From the NCBI GenBank assembly GCA_913063375.1, contig CAJXXR010000009.1, positions 30,157 to 94,156 on the forward strand: DNA of 64,000 nt, in the 5' to 3' direction. The DNA is from an uncultured Flavobacteriales bacterium. Its GTDB lineage: Bacteria > Bacteroidota > Bacteroidia > Flavobacteriales > CAJXXR01. The notes beneath the pieces are model-generated. The model saw only the letters and a list, made by a program, of their open reading frames with translations. It ran no database searches and was not told the DNA's origin. Positions 18,191 to 28,051 of the stretch are shown here, one piece after another (positions within the stretch are counted from its first letter, which is position 1; each line of letters starts with the position of its first letter). The position numbers and the translations under genes were made by a program.

Positions 18191-21100
18191 TTAATTAATG
18201 GCAATATAGGTTTTCACTTCATCAAATTCAACAAGTGTCCCTCTTTCAGGGATATCATCTGTTAAAACGATATCCGTTGCCAATGTTTCGCTTTTTATAT
18301 ATTCCCCTCTTAATTCAAGGGCTCTTATAATATGATCATCTTTAACAATCTTTAGAGCAATTGTGTCTGTCAGATCTAGTCCAGATTCTTTTCTCAAGTT
18401 TTGAATTCTGTTGACTAATTCTCTAGCGATTCCTTCATCTATTAGCTCTTCCGATAATTGAATATCTAAGGCTACAGTTAAATCATCTTGACTAGCAACC
18501 AACCATCCGGGGATATCTTTTGAATTGATTTCGAAATCTTCTCTATCTAAAAGTAAGTTTTCATCATCAATTACCATTTCATATTTACCCTCTGTTTCAA
18601 TTTGAGAGATGGTTTCTTGATCGAATTGCGCCACTACAGAAGCAATGCTCTTCATAAATTTACCATATTTAGGGCCTAAAGTCCTAAAGTTTGGCTTAAT
18701 ATTTTTTACTAAGATACCTGAAGTGTCCTCTAAGTATTCTAGTTCCTTGACGTTTACCTCCGATAAAATTAATTCTCTAAGGTCGTCTAAATGTAATTTG
18801 ATTTGTTCGTTAAGAACAGGAACCATAATACGTTGAAGAGGTTGTCTTACCTTAATTTTCTCCTTTTTTCTTAAAGATAAGACTAACGAGCTCAATTTTT
18901 GTGCCAGTTGCATCTTAGCCTCTAAATCATTGTCAATCTTAGTCTTATCTGCTTCTGGGAATAGGCTTAAATGGACAGATTCCGCTTGATCTTTACCCGT
19001 GATTGCGTTCAAATCATTGAAAAGTCTATCGGTAAAGAACGGCGCGATAGGAGATGATAACTGAGCTACTGTCAATAAACAGTTGTATAAGGTTTGGTAC
19101 GCAGAGATCTTATCTTGCGCATACTCACCTTTCCAGAAACGTCTTCTACACAGTCTTACATACCAGTTGCTCATCTTATCGTTTACAAAGGACTGTATAA
19201 GTCTACCGGCTTTGGTAGGTTCATAGGAGTCGTATGCTTCTTCAACTAGAAGAATAAGCGTATTAAGTTCAGATAAGATCCATCGATCTATTTCTGGTCT
19301 ATCTTTCCAGGCTACATCATCTTCAGCATAGGTGAAACCATCAAGGTTAGCATATAATGAGAAGAATGAATAGGTATTGTAAAGTGTTCCAAAGAATCTT
19401 CTTTGCACTTCCGTGATACCGTCTAGGTCAAATTTTAAGTTATCCCATGGTTGTGCATTGGTCACCATATACCAACGTGTAGCATCTGGTCCGTAGGTGT
19501 CCAATGTGGTGAAAGGATCAATCGTATTCCCTTTACTTTTGGACATTTTCTGACCTGACTTGTCCAGTACCAATCCGTTTGAAATAACATTTTTATACGC
19601 TACAGAATCGAAACACATGGTTCCAATAGCATGTAAAGTATAGAACCAACCTCTAGTTTGGTCAACACCCTCAGCAATAAAATCTGCAGGGAATGCCTTG
19701 TTGTTGTCTATTGCTTCTTTGTTTTCAAATGGGTAGTGCTGCTGCGCATACGGCATAGAACCAGAGTCAAACCAAACATCAATAAGGTCAGATTCTCTTG
19801 TCATTGGAGCTCCAGATGCCGAAACCAATGTGATGTCGTCAACAAAATGTTTATGTAAATCAAAAGAATCGTAATTCTCCTTAGTCATATTTCCAACTTC
19901 GAAATCAGCCAAAGGATTCGTTTCCATCAATCCAGCTGTAACAGCCTTGTCGCATTCTGCTTTTAGTTGTTCAACAGAACTGATACACAATTCTTCCTCT
20001 CCATCTTCAGTCCTCCAAATTGGAATTGGTATACCCCAGAATCTTGAACGAGAAAGGTTCCAGTCTGAAGCGTCTTTTAGCCAGTTACCAAATCTACCTT
20101 CTCCAGTACTTTTTGGTTTCCAGTTAATCGTATCATTCAATTCAGCCATTCGTTCACGTACACGTGTAGCACGGATGAACCAAGAATCCAATGGGTAATA
20201 AATTACGGGCTTATGTGTTCTCCAACAATGTGGATAGTTGTGTTCGTATTTTTCAACCTTGAATGCTTGACTCAATCCTTTTAGATGAATTGCGATCTCA
20301 ACATCCAAAGATCTTTCAGGCGCTTGTCCAGCGTCGTAATATTCGTTTTTGACATATAGGCCACCCCATTCACCCATCTGAGGGATATAACGCCCTTGTA
20401 GGTCAACGATAGGGCTTTCTTTGTCGTCCCCCATATCTACCATCATACCTGGAACGTCATACTTAGCTGCAACACGTGCATCATCTGCTCCAAAAGTAGG
20501 CGCGATATGAACAATTCCTGTACCGTCTTCCGTAGTTACGAAATGGTCTGCTATGATTTTAAAAGCGTGCTCTACACCATCGGCTGGTTGAACCAATGGG
20601 ATAAGTTGCTCGTAAGATTGCCCTACAAGTTCTTCTCCTTTATAGCTATTCGCTACGAAATATGGAATTTTCTTGTCTCCGAAGTTATATCCAGCTAAAT
20701 CATCTTGTGATTCTACCGCTTGATATTTTCCATTAAATTGGCTAGTAAGTAATGGCTTTGCCAAGATTACGTTCATAGCCTTCCCCGTGTACTGGTTAAA
20801 AGATTTTACCACTACATAGTCTATCTTAGCATTTACACAAAGCGCAGTATTTGCTGCCAGTGTCCATGGGGTAGTAGTCCAAGCCATGAAGAATACTTCA
20901 TCCTCATTAAAGAAAGCTGGATTACTAGCTCTAAATTGGGCAACTAGGGTAGTATCCTTTACAGGCTTATAACTTCCTTCTTGACCTAATTCATGTGAGC
21001 TCAATCCTGTTCCTGCAGCTGGAGAATACGGTTGGATGGTATATCCTTTGTACATCAAATCCTTATTGTAGATCTGAGAAAGTAACCACCATACAGATTC

Positions 21101-21574
21101 AATGTATTTGTTTTCATAGGTAACATAAGGATCACTCATGTCTACCCAGTAACCCATTTGTTCCGTCAAGCTATTCCACTTATCTGTGAAACGCAAAACA
21201 GAAGCTTTACAGGCGTCGTTATATTCAGTAACGCTTATCGTTTTACCGATATCTTCCTTTTTAATACCAAGATTTTTTTCAACCCCTAACTCAATTGGAA
21301 GTCCGTGTGTATCCCATCCTGCCTTACGGTTTACTCTATATCCTTTCAATGTTTTATAACGGCAAAAAATATCTTTGATACTTCTCCCCATTACATGGTG
21401 GATACCAGGCATTCCATTTGCTGAAGGTGGTCCTTCAAAAAACACGAATGGTTTATTTTCATCACGACTCTCAAGACTCTTTTTAAAGATGTCTTTTTCT
21501 TCCCAGGTCTTAAGGACTTCTTGCGTTAGATTAGGCAAATTCAGTCCTTTATATTCTTGATATTTTTTCTTCAT
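18191..21574 (-). CDS. ileS: Isoleucyl-tRNA synthetase
   Basis: The 1127-aa class I synthetase is in the long bacterial/eukaryote-type size range. The HIGH signature is GIHHVMGRSI (about residues 56-65) and KMSKSKGNTIDP is the ATP-binding loop (about 678-690). The editing domain lies between, with TWTTTPWTLAANTALCV, and HNYPHCWRTHKPV is the block before the catalytic half resumes. The C-terminus has the anticodon-binding region with WILSELNTLI and SNWYVRLCRRRFW. It probably heads the unit ileS-traR-lspA-GT, with gaps of 13, 1 and 2 bases. I saw no T-box leader. Confidence 0.97.
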   Translation of the reverse strand: MKKKYQEYKGLNLPNLTQEVLKTWEEKDIFKKSLESRDENKPFVFFEGPPSANGMPGIHHVMGRSIKDIFCRYKTLKGYRVNRKAGWDTHGLPIELGVEKNLGIKKEDIGKTISVTEYNDACKASVLRFTDKWNSLTEQMGYWVDMSDPYVTYENKYIESVWWLLSQIYNKDLMYKGYTIQPYSPAAGTGLSSHELGQEGSYKPVKDTTLVAQFRASNPAFFNEDEVFFMAWTTTPWTLAANTALCVNAKIDYVVVKSFNQYTGKAMNVILAKPLLTSQFNGKYQAVESQDDLAGYNFGDKKIPYFVANSYKGEELVGQSYEQLIPLVQPADGVEHAFKIIADHFVTTEDGTGIVHIAPTFGADDARVAAKYDVPGMMVDMGDDKESPIVDLQGRYIPQMGEWGGLYVKNEYYDAGQAPERSLDVEIAIHLKGLSQAFKVEKYEHNYPHCWRTHKPVIYYPLDSWFIRATRVRERMAELNDTINWKPKSTGEGRFGNWLKDASDWNLSRSRFWGIPIPIWRTEDGEEELCISSVEQLKAECDKAVTAGLMETNPLADFEVGNMTKENYDSFDLHKHFVDDITLVSASGAPMTRESDLIDVWFDSGSMPYAQQHYPFENKEAIDNNKAFPADFIAEGVDQTRGWFYTLHAIGTMCFDSVAYKNVISNGLVLDKSGQKMSKSKGNTIDPFTTLDTYGPDATRWYMVTNAQPWDNLKFDLDGITEVQRRFFGTLYNTYSFFSLYANLDGFTYAEDDVAWKDRPEIDRWILSELNTLILLVEEAYDSYEPTKAGRLIQSFVNDKMSNWYVRLCRRRFWKGEYAQDKISAYQTLYNCLLTVAQLSSPIAPFFTDRLFNDLNAITGKDQAESVHLSLFPEADKTKIDNDLEAKMQLAQKLSSLVLSLRKKEKIKVRQPLQRIMVPVLNEQIKLHLDDLRELILSEVNVKELEYLEDTSGILVKNIKPNFRTLGPKYGKFMKSIASVVAQFDQETISQIETEGKYEMVIDDENLLLDREDFEINSKDIPGWLVASQDDLTVALDIQLSEELIDEGIARELVNRIQNLRKESGLDLTDTIALKIVKDDHIIRALELRGEYIKSETLATDIVLTDDIPERGTLVEFDEVKTYIAIN

Positions 21575-21684
21575 TGTTGAGCTTGTCTTACAAGAGTTGC
21601 GAAAATAATAAATTATTGCTGAAAACGCGACAATATCTTCGTCAATCCCTTTGTTTCTAGATGGCTATTGTGAAAATTAGACAA

Positions 21685-22131
21685 TTATAGGCGTAAACGT
21701 CCTGAATTGAATTTTTTAACGAAATGGAATCCTAAAATTTTAAAGCCTAAATTATAGTAGAACTTATGCGATTTTGTATTCCCTGTATAGGTATTTAGCT
21801 CCAAACATTGATAGTCGTTTTCGATAGCATAGGCCTCCAAAAAATCAAAGAGTTTTTTGCCAATTCCCTGGCCTTGTAAATCCGATTCGATATAGATATG
21901 ATCGGGCTCTATAGATTTTCCACTATAGTGTCTGGTCATGTGCCAAAGACCACAAATCCCGATAAGGTTTTCCTCCATGAAAACACCAATACATCTGTAG
22001 TCAGCATGATCTGCCATACCCATAATTCGTTCTTTTAGAATTTCTGTTGAGGTATAGTCATTTACCTTTCTAAGTAATGGGAAAATGCTTGGTATCTCTT
22101 CCCTTTCTAAAAATCTAAAATGTACTTGCAT
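21685..22131 (-). CDS. GNAT family N-acetyltransferase
   Basis: The 148-aa protein is the length of a single GNAT domain. The acetyl-CoA binding motif is in IESDLQGQGIGKKLFDFLEAYAI (about residues 85-107, with Q-G-Q-G-I-G). It is followed by LELNTYTGNTKSHKFYYNLGF, the usual beta5-alpha4 segment. MIGICGLWHM-like text at about 55-62 is beta4. The substrate is unknown. It lies between ileS and tyrS on the same strand and is separated from tyrS by a terminator. Confidence 0.8.
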   Translation of the reverse strand: MQVHFRFLEREEIPSIFPLLRKVNDYTSTEILKERIMGMADHADYRCIGVFMEENLIGICGLWHMTRHYSGKSIEPDHIYIESDLQGQGIGKKLFDFLEAYAIENDYQCLELNTYTGNTKSHKFYYNLGFKILGFHFVKKFNSGRLRL

Positions 22132-22148
22132 AGCGTGCTGCCTTTAAA

Positions 22149-22176
22149 CAAAAAAAGCTACCCGAGGGTAGCTTTT
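22149..22176 (-). terminator. Terminator after tyrS
   Basis: AGCTACC at 22156 pairs with GGTAGCT ending at 22173, with loop CGAG and a T run on the minus side directly after the tyrS stop. A shorter T run on the plus side suggests it could also work in the other direction. Confidence 0.8.
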
Positions 22177-22181
22177 AAAAA

Positions 22182-23459
22182 TTAAACAAATCTTATCAGA
22201 TAGTAATTTTTCTTTCCCTTTTGTACGATCAGGTATTTATCCTTAATCAAAATTTCCTTTTGAATAATGAACTCATCCTGTACCTTAATTTTGTTAATGC
22301 TAATGGCATTTCCTTTCAATGATCTCCTAGCGTCTCCGTTTGAAGATGCAATATCTGTTTTGTCGGCCAGAAGGTCCACAATAGGAATAGATCCATTCAA
22401 AGCATCCATTGTCAATTCATACTGAGGTACTCCCTCAAATACAGCCAACAAAGTATCTTCATCTATATTGACAAGTTGGTCTGCGGTATTTTTACCAAAA
22501 AGAATGGCAGAAGCTTCAATAGCTTTGTCATATGCCTCTCTAGAGTGTACTCTCACTGTGATATCTTCAGCCAAAGTTTTTTGAAGCGTACGCAAATGTG
22601 GAGCTTCATCATGCTCTTTTTCTAATGCTTCAATCTCCTCTTGACTCATTAATGTAAAGATACGTATGAATCGTTTGGCATCTGCATCATCGGTATTGAT
22701 CCAGTATTGGTAGAATTTATATGGGCTGGTTCTTTTTGGATCCAACCATACATTTCCTCCTTCAGATTTCCCGAATTTAGAACCGTCCGCTTTTGTTAAA
22801 AGGGGAGTAGTGATAGCCCATCCTTCTCCACCACCCATTCTTCGGATTAATTCGGTACCTGAAGTAATATTACCCCATTGGTCTGAACCTCCCAATTGGA
22901 TGATGCAATTTTTCTCTTTATATAGATGATAGAAATCGTAACCTTGAATTAATTGATACGAGAATTCAGTAAATGAGATCCCTGTTTCAATTCTTTTCTT
23001 AACAGATTCCTTAGACATCATATAGTTTACAGTCAGGTGTTTCCCCGCCTCACGTAAAAAGTCTAATATATTGATGTTTTTAAACCAATCGTAATTGTTT
23101 ACCAATTCAGCTGAATTGTCACCACAATCGAAGTTTAAAAACTTTTCTAGTTGTACCTTTTGTCCTGCTAGATTCTTTAGCAGTACATCTTCGGACAATA
23201 GATTTCTTTCAGCGGATTTTCCACTCGGATCACCAATCATTCCAGTTGCACCACCCAAAAGAGCGATCGGCTTATGCCCACAACGTTGGAAATGTACTAG
23301 CAACATAATAGGTACTAGGTTCCCGATATGTAAAGAATCTGCTGTAGGATCGAAACCGATATAGCCAGAAGAAACACCCTTCATAAGTTCTTCTTCAGCA
23401 CCGGGCATGATATCATGTATCAGGCCTCTCCATTCCAGTTCTTTAACGAAATTCTTCAT
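22182..23459 (-). CDS. tyrS: Tyrosyl-tRNA synthetase
   Basis: The 425-aa class I synthetase has the normal bacterial length. [15 protein letters not shown] (about residues 37-51) holds the HIGH-like motif. [14 protein letters not shown] and [12 protein letters not shown] are the tyrosine-binding blocks. [18 protein letters not shown] holds KFGKS. The C-terminal S4-like RNA-binding domain is about 355-425. It has its own promoter-like box and its own terminator, so it is probably single. Confidence 0.97.
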   Translation of the reverse strand: MKNFVKELEWRGLIHDIMPGAEEELMKGVSSGYIGFDPTADSLHIGNLVPIMLLVHFQRCGHKPIALLGGATGMIGDPSGKSAERNLLSEDVLLKNLAGQKVQLEKFLNFDCGDNSAELVNNYDWFKNINILDFLREAGKHLTVNYMMSKESVKKRIETGISFTEFSYQLIQGYDFYHLYKEKNCIIQLGGSDQWGNITSGTELIRRMGGGEGWAITTPLLTKADGSKFGKSEGGNVWLDPKRTSPYKFYQYWINTDDADAKRFIRIFTLMSQEEIEALEKEHDEAPHLRTLQKTLAEDITVRVHSREAYDKAIEASAILFGKNTADQLVNIDEDTLLAVFEGVPQYELTMDALNGSIPIVDLLADKTDIASSNGDARRSLKGNAISINKIKVQDEFIIQKEILIKDKYLIVQKGKKNYYLIRFV

Positions 23460-23489
23460 GTTAAATCCTCTATTTTTGATTTTGACTTA

Positions 23490-23497
23490 CAAATGTA
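23490..23497 (-). promoter_or_regulatory. Bacteroidota -7 box before tyrS
   Basis: On the minus strand TACATTTG fits TAnnTTTG about 31 bases before the tyrS ATG. No clear -33 element. Confidence 0.4.
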
Positions 23498-23624
23498 ACA
23501 GATTTGATTCATTTGAGATTGAAATAGCTTTAGAAAATTACAAATTACTACTTCAGCTTTTAACTTTCGTCATTCGCTTTTATCTCTAAAGTATTTTTCG
23601 CAAATTACTCCCAAATTAATCGGC

Positions 23625-24638
23625 ATGAATATTCTGGTAACAGGAGGAACAGGATTGGTAGGTGGTCATTTATTGTACAACCTAACCAAATCGGGGGAAA
23701 AGGTAAGAGCTATAAGGCGTGATTCAAGTGATCTGTCTGCCGTTCGGTGTCTTTTTGAGAGTCTTGGTGCTCCTAGGAGTCAGTGGGAATGTATAGAATG
23801 GTTTGAAGCAGATATTCTGGATTTACCGATTCTAGAGGATGCTATGATTGGAATAGATTACGTTTACCATGCAGCTGCCATGGTTTCCTTCTTGCCGAAG
23901 GATAAACATGTCATGTATGCCATAAATGTTCAGGGTACAGAAAATCTTGTGAATCTATGTTTGTCTCATAAGGTGAAGAAATTGGTGCATGTAAGTTCCA
24001 TTGCTTCTCTGGGGAGAACCGATAAAGAAGAGACGATATCCGAAACTAACTATTGGAAAGATAGCAAGCACAATTCCAATTATGCAATCAGTAAATACAA
24101 TGCAGAGTTAGAGGTTTGGAGAGGGATTGAAGAAGGTCTTGATGCTGCTATTGTAAATCCAGGTGTGATCTTAGGACCCTGTTTTTGGGAGAAAGGCTCT
24201 TCAGCAATTTTCGATAAGGCTTGGGATGAATTTCCATTTTACACCAATGGGGAGAATGCATTTGTTGATGTAAGAGATGTGGCTACAGCCATGGAGATGT
24301 TGATGAAAAGCGATATAACGAGAGAGCGATATATCTTAGCAGCGGACAATTATAGCTTTAGAGAGGTTTTATGGTCCATGGCAGATAAGATGGGCAAGAA
24401 AAGAGCAGGGTATGAAGCAGGACCAAAATTGAGGCAATTGGCCTTTTACATAGATTGGTTGAAAGCTTTTCTGAAATTGGGAGCACAGACCCTTACAAAA
24501 GAAACGGCTAGAAGTGCTGGATCCAAATATCACTACTCCTCAGAAAAGGCGGCCAAGGAATTGGGTATCGTCTTCAAGTCCTTAGACGAGATGTTGGATT
24601 ACAGTGTACCCAAATATATAGCCTTCAGAAATAAATAA
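23625..24638 (+). CDS. NAD(P)-dependent epimerase/reductase, extended SDR
   Basis: The 337-aa protein opens with MNILVTGGTGLVGGHLLYNL, the Rossmann GxxGxxG. VYHAAAMVSF and HVSSIASLG carry the NAD-contact and catalytic Ser, and NYAISKYNAE the catalytic Tyr and Lys (YxxxK). The order and spacing are those of extended SDRs of the dihydroflavonol-reductase-like group. NPGVILGP is the conserved block after the active site. The substrate is not evident. The stop codon is 1 base from that of the convergent 243-aa gene. Confidence 0.85.
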   Translation: MNILVTGGTGLVGGHLLYNLTKSGEKVRAIRRDSSDLSAVRCLFESLGAPRSQWECIEWFEADILDLPILEDAMIGIDYVYHAAAMVSFLPKDKHVMYAINVQGTENLVNLCLSHKVKKLVHVSSIASLGRTDKEETISETNYWKDSKHNSNYAISKYNAELEVWRGIEEGLDAAIVNPGVILGPCFWEKGSSAIFDKAWDEFPFYTNGENAFVDVRDVATAMEMLMKSDITRERYILAADNYSFREVLWSMADKMGKKRAGYEAGPKLRQLAFYIDWLKAFLKLGAQTLTKETARSAGSKYHYSSEKAAKELGIVFKSLDEMLDYSVPKYIAFRNK

Positions 24639-24639
24639 A

Positions 24640-25371
24640 TTAGTTGGGTTTCATTTCCTGAATGATCTTCTGTGCTTCTTGTTGATTGTATTCAACGCGC
24701 ATTAAAAGGTTACGAGCTTGTTGATATTGTTCATCCAAGAGGTAACTCAAACCGAGGTACCATTGCGAGATGGCAGTGTATTTTGAATTGGTTGGAATAT
24801 TTGACAATAACTCTATCGCTCTTTCGGTGTTACTCATTCCTAAATAAGCGATCCCCATATAAAATTGCAGGTCAATATTATTCTTGTGGAGGTTTTTTTC
24901 AGATTCGAATAGTCTGGTAGCAGATGCAAAGTCTCCATTTTCATAATAGTCCATGATCACCTTAATTTCTTTGTCTTTATGAGGCGTATTGGATCTTAAA
25001 TTCAGGCTGTATAGATTTTCGTAGGCCTTAAAATTTTGGCTAAACAACGTTTTATGATCGACCTGTTTAGGGGTGAAGAAAAATATGCTGGCAAGGATAA
25101 TTAAGACACTTGCGACCGCTGTCCACTTGGTATAGACGCTTTTCATCCAATTACTGGATTTGGATTCCATTGCTGCCTCCGCATTTTTCAATTGAGCTCT
25201 CAAACTCTCATCAGCAAGAACCTGAAAGGCTTCTGTACACAATTTATGTGCTAAGAAATCTTCTTTTAATTTAGGATTTATCTCCAATTCTTGTAAGAAT
25301 TGTTCTTTTTCTGATTCATTTAAATCGCCATCAAAATAACGATTCAGCTGTAGGTCGAAATTATGCTCCAT
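24640..25371 (-). CDS. Membrane anti-sigma-like protein with TPR tail
   Basis: The 243-aa protein has an N-terminal segment NRYFDGDLNESEKEQFL, typical of cytoplasmic anti-sigma/zinc-finger-like starts in Bacteroidota. One membrane helix follows at about 83-101 (WTAVASVLIILASIFFF). The C-terminal periplasmic half contains two to three TPR-like repeats (FYMGIAYLGMSNTERAIELL, WYLGLSYLLDEQYQQARNLL). It starts 14 bases after the ECF sigma gene on the same strand. The natural reading is that it holds and releases that sigma factor; this is inferred from layout, not shown. Confidence 0.7.
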   Translation of the reverse strand: MEHNFDLQLNRYFDGDLNESEKEQFLQELEINPKLKEDFLAHKLCTEAFQVLADESLRAQLKNAEAAMESKSSNWMKSVYTKWTAVASVLIILASIFFFTPKQVDHKTLFSQNFKAYENLYSLNLRSNTPHKDKEIKVIMDYYENGDFASATRLFESEKNLHKNNIDLQFYMGIAYLGMSNTERAIELLSNIPTNSKYTAISQWYLGLSYLLDEQYQQARNLLMRVEYNQQEAQKIIQEMKPN

Positions 25372-25385
25372 AATTTTTTAGGATG

Positions 25386-25925
25386 CTAATTAATGCTCTT
25401 TTTTACATGGTCTCTTAAGGATTTCATGCATCTATTTTTGGTTGCTTTGGCTGTGTCGGCATTTTTTAAGGATAATATTTGAGCGATACTATCCATTCTT
25501 TTACCTTCTATATAATACAGACTTAGCAATTGCTTGCACTTTCCCTTCATCTTGTCAATAATAGAGAGTACTAAGGCTATTTTTTCTTGGTGCTTAGCGT
25601 CATAAGGATCCTCCTCAATAGGAATGTCTGGTTGATGGTAATCTTTCCATTCAATCTCCCCTTTATGCTTACGCATCCAAGCTCTGCAAACATTCTTACC
25701 TATTGCAAATAGGTATGTTTTGATGCTTGCTTTTTCACTGTCGTACTCATTGGCTAAATGCTTTCTTCTGAAAATAAGGATGCTTTCTTGAAAAATATCC
25801 TTGGCATCTTCATCGGAAATGGCATACAGTTTTTTTATCCACAACAAAAATTCATCTCTATAGTCAGTATAAAGCTGTGTGTAAAATAAACTGTCATCTG
25901 CATTCAGTTTGTCAGAAGGACTCAT
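25386..25925 (-). CDS. ECF-type RNA polymerase sigma factor
   Basis: The 179-aa protein has sigma region 2 (DAKDIFQESILIFRRKH, then IKTYLFAIGKNVCRAWMRKH). It has region 4 with HTH (CKQLLSLYYIEGKRMDSIAQIL, then ATKNRCMKSLRDHVKK). The length is normal for ECF factors. It is paired with the membrane anti-sigma-like gene downstream. The targets are unknown. The upstream intergenic region is shared with divergent dxs (152 bases). Confidence 0.88.
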   Translation of the reverse strand: MSPSDKLNADDSLFYTQLYTDYRDEFLLWIKKLYAISDEDAKDIFQESILIFRRKHLANEYDSEKASIKTYLFAIGKNVCRAWMRKHKGEIEWKDYHQPDIPIEEDPYDAKHQEKIALVLSIIDKMKGKCKQLLSLYYIEGKRMDSIAQILSLKNADTAKATKNRCMKSLRDHVKKSIN

Positions 25926-26043
25926 ATTGACTGACTTCGTTATTTATTGTTATAAAGACAATAAAAGTAAACATTTTTGCGCTCTAATATTTTACTTAAA
26001 TTGGGATTTAAACCGTTAACAGGAAATTATATGATTTAATTCG

Positions 26044-26051
26044 TATTTTTG
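26044..26051 (+). promoter_or_regulatory. Bacteroidota -7 box before dxs
   Basis: TATTTTTG fits TAnnTTTG and lies 26 bases before ATG 26078. The surrounding gtatttttgctgggaa is identical to the box before the FNR-type gene. Confidence 0.45.
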
Positions 26052-26077
26052 CTGGGAATACTAAAATTGGAAGTTCA

Positions 26078-27994
26078 ATGGAGTTCATACCGGGGCCGTT
26101 GTTGAAGGATGTAGATAGTCCAAAAGATTTAAAAAAATTGACGATAAGTCAATTGCCACAGTTATCAGATGAATTACGTCAATTTATAGTTGATATAGTC
26201 TCTGTGAAGGGTGGTCATTTTGGAGCTAGTTTGGGAGTTGTTGAGCTTACTGTGGCCTTGCACTATGTATTTAATACACCAGTCGATCAGTTAGTGTGGG
26301 ACGTAGGCCATCAGGCTTATGGTCACAAAATACTGACGGGTAGAAAGGATGTATTTCATACGAATAGAGAATACAAGGGGATTAGTGGTTTCCCAAAAAG
26401 ATCGGAAAGTGAATACGATACTTTTGGAGTAGGTCATTCATCTACCTCTATTGGTGGTGCTTTGGGAATGGCTATAGCTTCTAAATATAAGAAAGAAGAG
26501 AAACAGCATATTGCCGTGATTGGTGATGGATCCATGACTGCAGGTCAGGCTTTTGAAGCATTGAACCATGCGGGTGCTGCAAATTCCAATTTGTTAGTTG
26601 TCTTGAATGATAACTGTATGAGTATTGACCCTAATGTAGGGGCACTAAAAGAATACCTTACTGATATTACCACTTCACATACTTATAATAAAGTAAAAGA
26701 TGAAATCTGGGACCTTTTAGGTAAGGTGAGTAAGTTTGGGCCAAATGCCCAAAAAATAGCACAGAATATTGAAAATGCATTCAAAAGCTTCGTACTTAAG
26801 CAAAGCAATTATTTTGAATCATTGAACTTTAGATATTTCGGTCCTGTAGATGGACATGATGTGGTCCACTTGACGCGCATCATGGAAGATCTAAAGGATA
26901 TCCCTGGTCCTAAAATTCTTCATGTTGTAACGGAGAAAGGGAAAGGGTATAAGCCAGCTGAAGAAGGCGATACTACTAAATGGCATGCGCCAGGTGTTTT
27001 TGATAAAACTACGGGTGAGATCGTAAGTGTTCCAAAGAAGGCCAAAGATACCATGAAGTATCAGGATGTTTTTGGACATACCATCATTGAGTTGGCAGAA
27101 AAGAATGACAAAATTATGGGGGTTACCCCAGCTATGCCTACTGGATCTTCTTTGAAGTTCATGATGGATGCAATGCCAGATAGAGCTTTTGATGTTGGGA
27201 TTGCAGAACAACATGCAGTGACTTTCTCTGCAGGTTTGGCAACACAAGGAATGGTGCCTTTCTGTAATATCTACTCGTCATTTATGCAACGTGCATTTGA
27301 TCAGGTAGTACATGATGTTGCCATACAAAATCTAAACGTTGTAATGTGTTTAGATAGAGCCGGATTGGTTGGGGCAGATGGTCCTACGCATCACGGTGTA
27401 TATGATATTGCATTTTTTAGATGTATTCCAAATATGATTATCTCTGCTCCGATGGATGAATGGGAGTTGAGAAATCTGATGTATACTTCTCAATTGGAAA
27501 ACCAAGGTCCTTTTGTGATCCGTTATCCAAGAGGGAAAGGCGTACATGTGGATTGGAAGAATGACATGGTTGAACTTCCAATAGGTAAAGGAAGATGTTT
27601 GACTGAAGGGGATGAAATTGCAGTACTATCTATAGGGCATGTAGGAAATATGGTCCAAGATGCTTGTGCTGAACTATTGGGAAAAGGAACAAAAGTAGGT
27701 CATTACGATATGCGATTTGTAAAGCCAATAGATGAAAATCTATTGCATCAAGTTTGTCGTAAATACAAAAAGATTATCACCATAGAAGACGGTTGCCTTC
27801 AGGGTGGAATGGGTTCTGCCTTATTAGAATTTATGGCAGATAATGGATATGCTATTCCTGTGAAAAGATTGGGTATTCCTGATAAATTTATAGAGCATGG
27901 AACCCAGCAACAGTTGTATAAAGAATGTGGCTATGATAAAGCAGATCTAATGGAGGTGATTGAAAAACATAGCCTTGTGAAGAATGCTATATAA
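26078..27994 (+). CDS. dxs: 1-deoxy-D-xylulose-5-phosphate synthase
   Basis: The 638-aa thiamine-diphosphate enzyme makes DXP from pyruvate and glyceraldehyde 3-phosphate, the first step of the MEP pathway. VGHQAYGHKILTGRKD (about residues 81-96) is the N-terminal signature, and VIGDGSMTAGQAFEALN carries the ThDP/Mg binding motif GDG...N. LNDNCMSIDPNVGAL follows. DVGIAEQHAVTFSAGLA contains the catalytic Glu, and DRAGLVGADGPTHHGVYD and the C-terminal transketolase domain complete it. Another enzyme of the pathway, ispD, is at 8215-8898. It stands alone, with a terminator after it. Confidence 0.97.
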   Translation: MEFIPGPLLKDVDSPKDLKKLTISQLPQLSDELRQFIVDIVSVKGGHFGASLGVVELTVALHYVFNTPVDQLVWDVGHQAYGHKILTGRKDVFHTNREYKGISGFPKRSESEYDTFGVGHSSTSIGGALGMAIASKYKKEEKQHIAVIGDGSMTAGQAFEALNHAGAANSNLLVVLNDNCMSIDPNVGALKEYLTDITTSHTYNKVKDEIWDLLGKVSKFGPNAQKIAQNIENAFKSFVLKQSNYFESLNFRYFGPVDGHDVVHLTRIMEDLKDIPGPKILHVVTEKGKGYKPAEEGDTTKWHAPGVFDKTTGEIVSVPKKAKDTMKYQDVFGHTIIELAEKNDKIMGVTPAMPTGSSLKFMMDAMPDRAFDVGIAEQHAVTFSAGLATQGMVPFCNIYSSFMQRAFDQVVHDVAIQNLNVVMCLDRAGLVGADGPTHHGVYDIAFFRCIPNMIISAPMDEWELRNLMYTSQLENQGPFVIRYPRGKGVHVDWKNDMVELPIGKGRCLTEGDEIAVLSIGHVGNMVQDACAELLGKGTKVGHYDMRFVKPIDENLLHQVCRKYKKIITIEDGCLQGGMGSALLEFMADNGYAIPVKRLGIPDKFIEHGTQQQLYKECGYDKADLMEVIEKHSLVKNAI

Positions 27995-28017
27995 GTAGAT
28001 TCTGAAATAATTTACAT

Positions 28018-28048
28018 AAAAAAGGGAAGCTAAATGCTTCCCTTTTTT
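28018..28048. terminator. Bidirectional terminator between dxs and accC
   Basis: GGGAAGC (28024-28030), loop TAAAT, GCTTCCC (28036-28042), with A and T runs on both sides. It can end dxs on the plus strand and the accC operon on the minus strand. Confidence 0.88.
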
Positions 28049-28051
28049 GTT

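Noticed and set aside
21575..21684. T-box leader before ileS
   Set aside because: The leader is too short and has no specifier-loop or T-box-like sequence.
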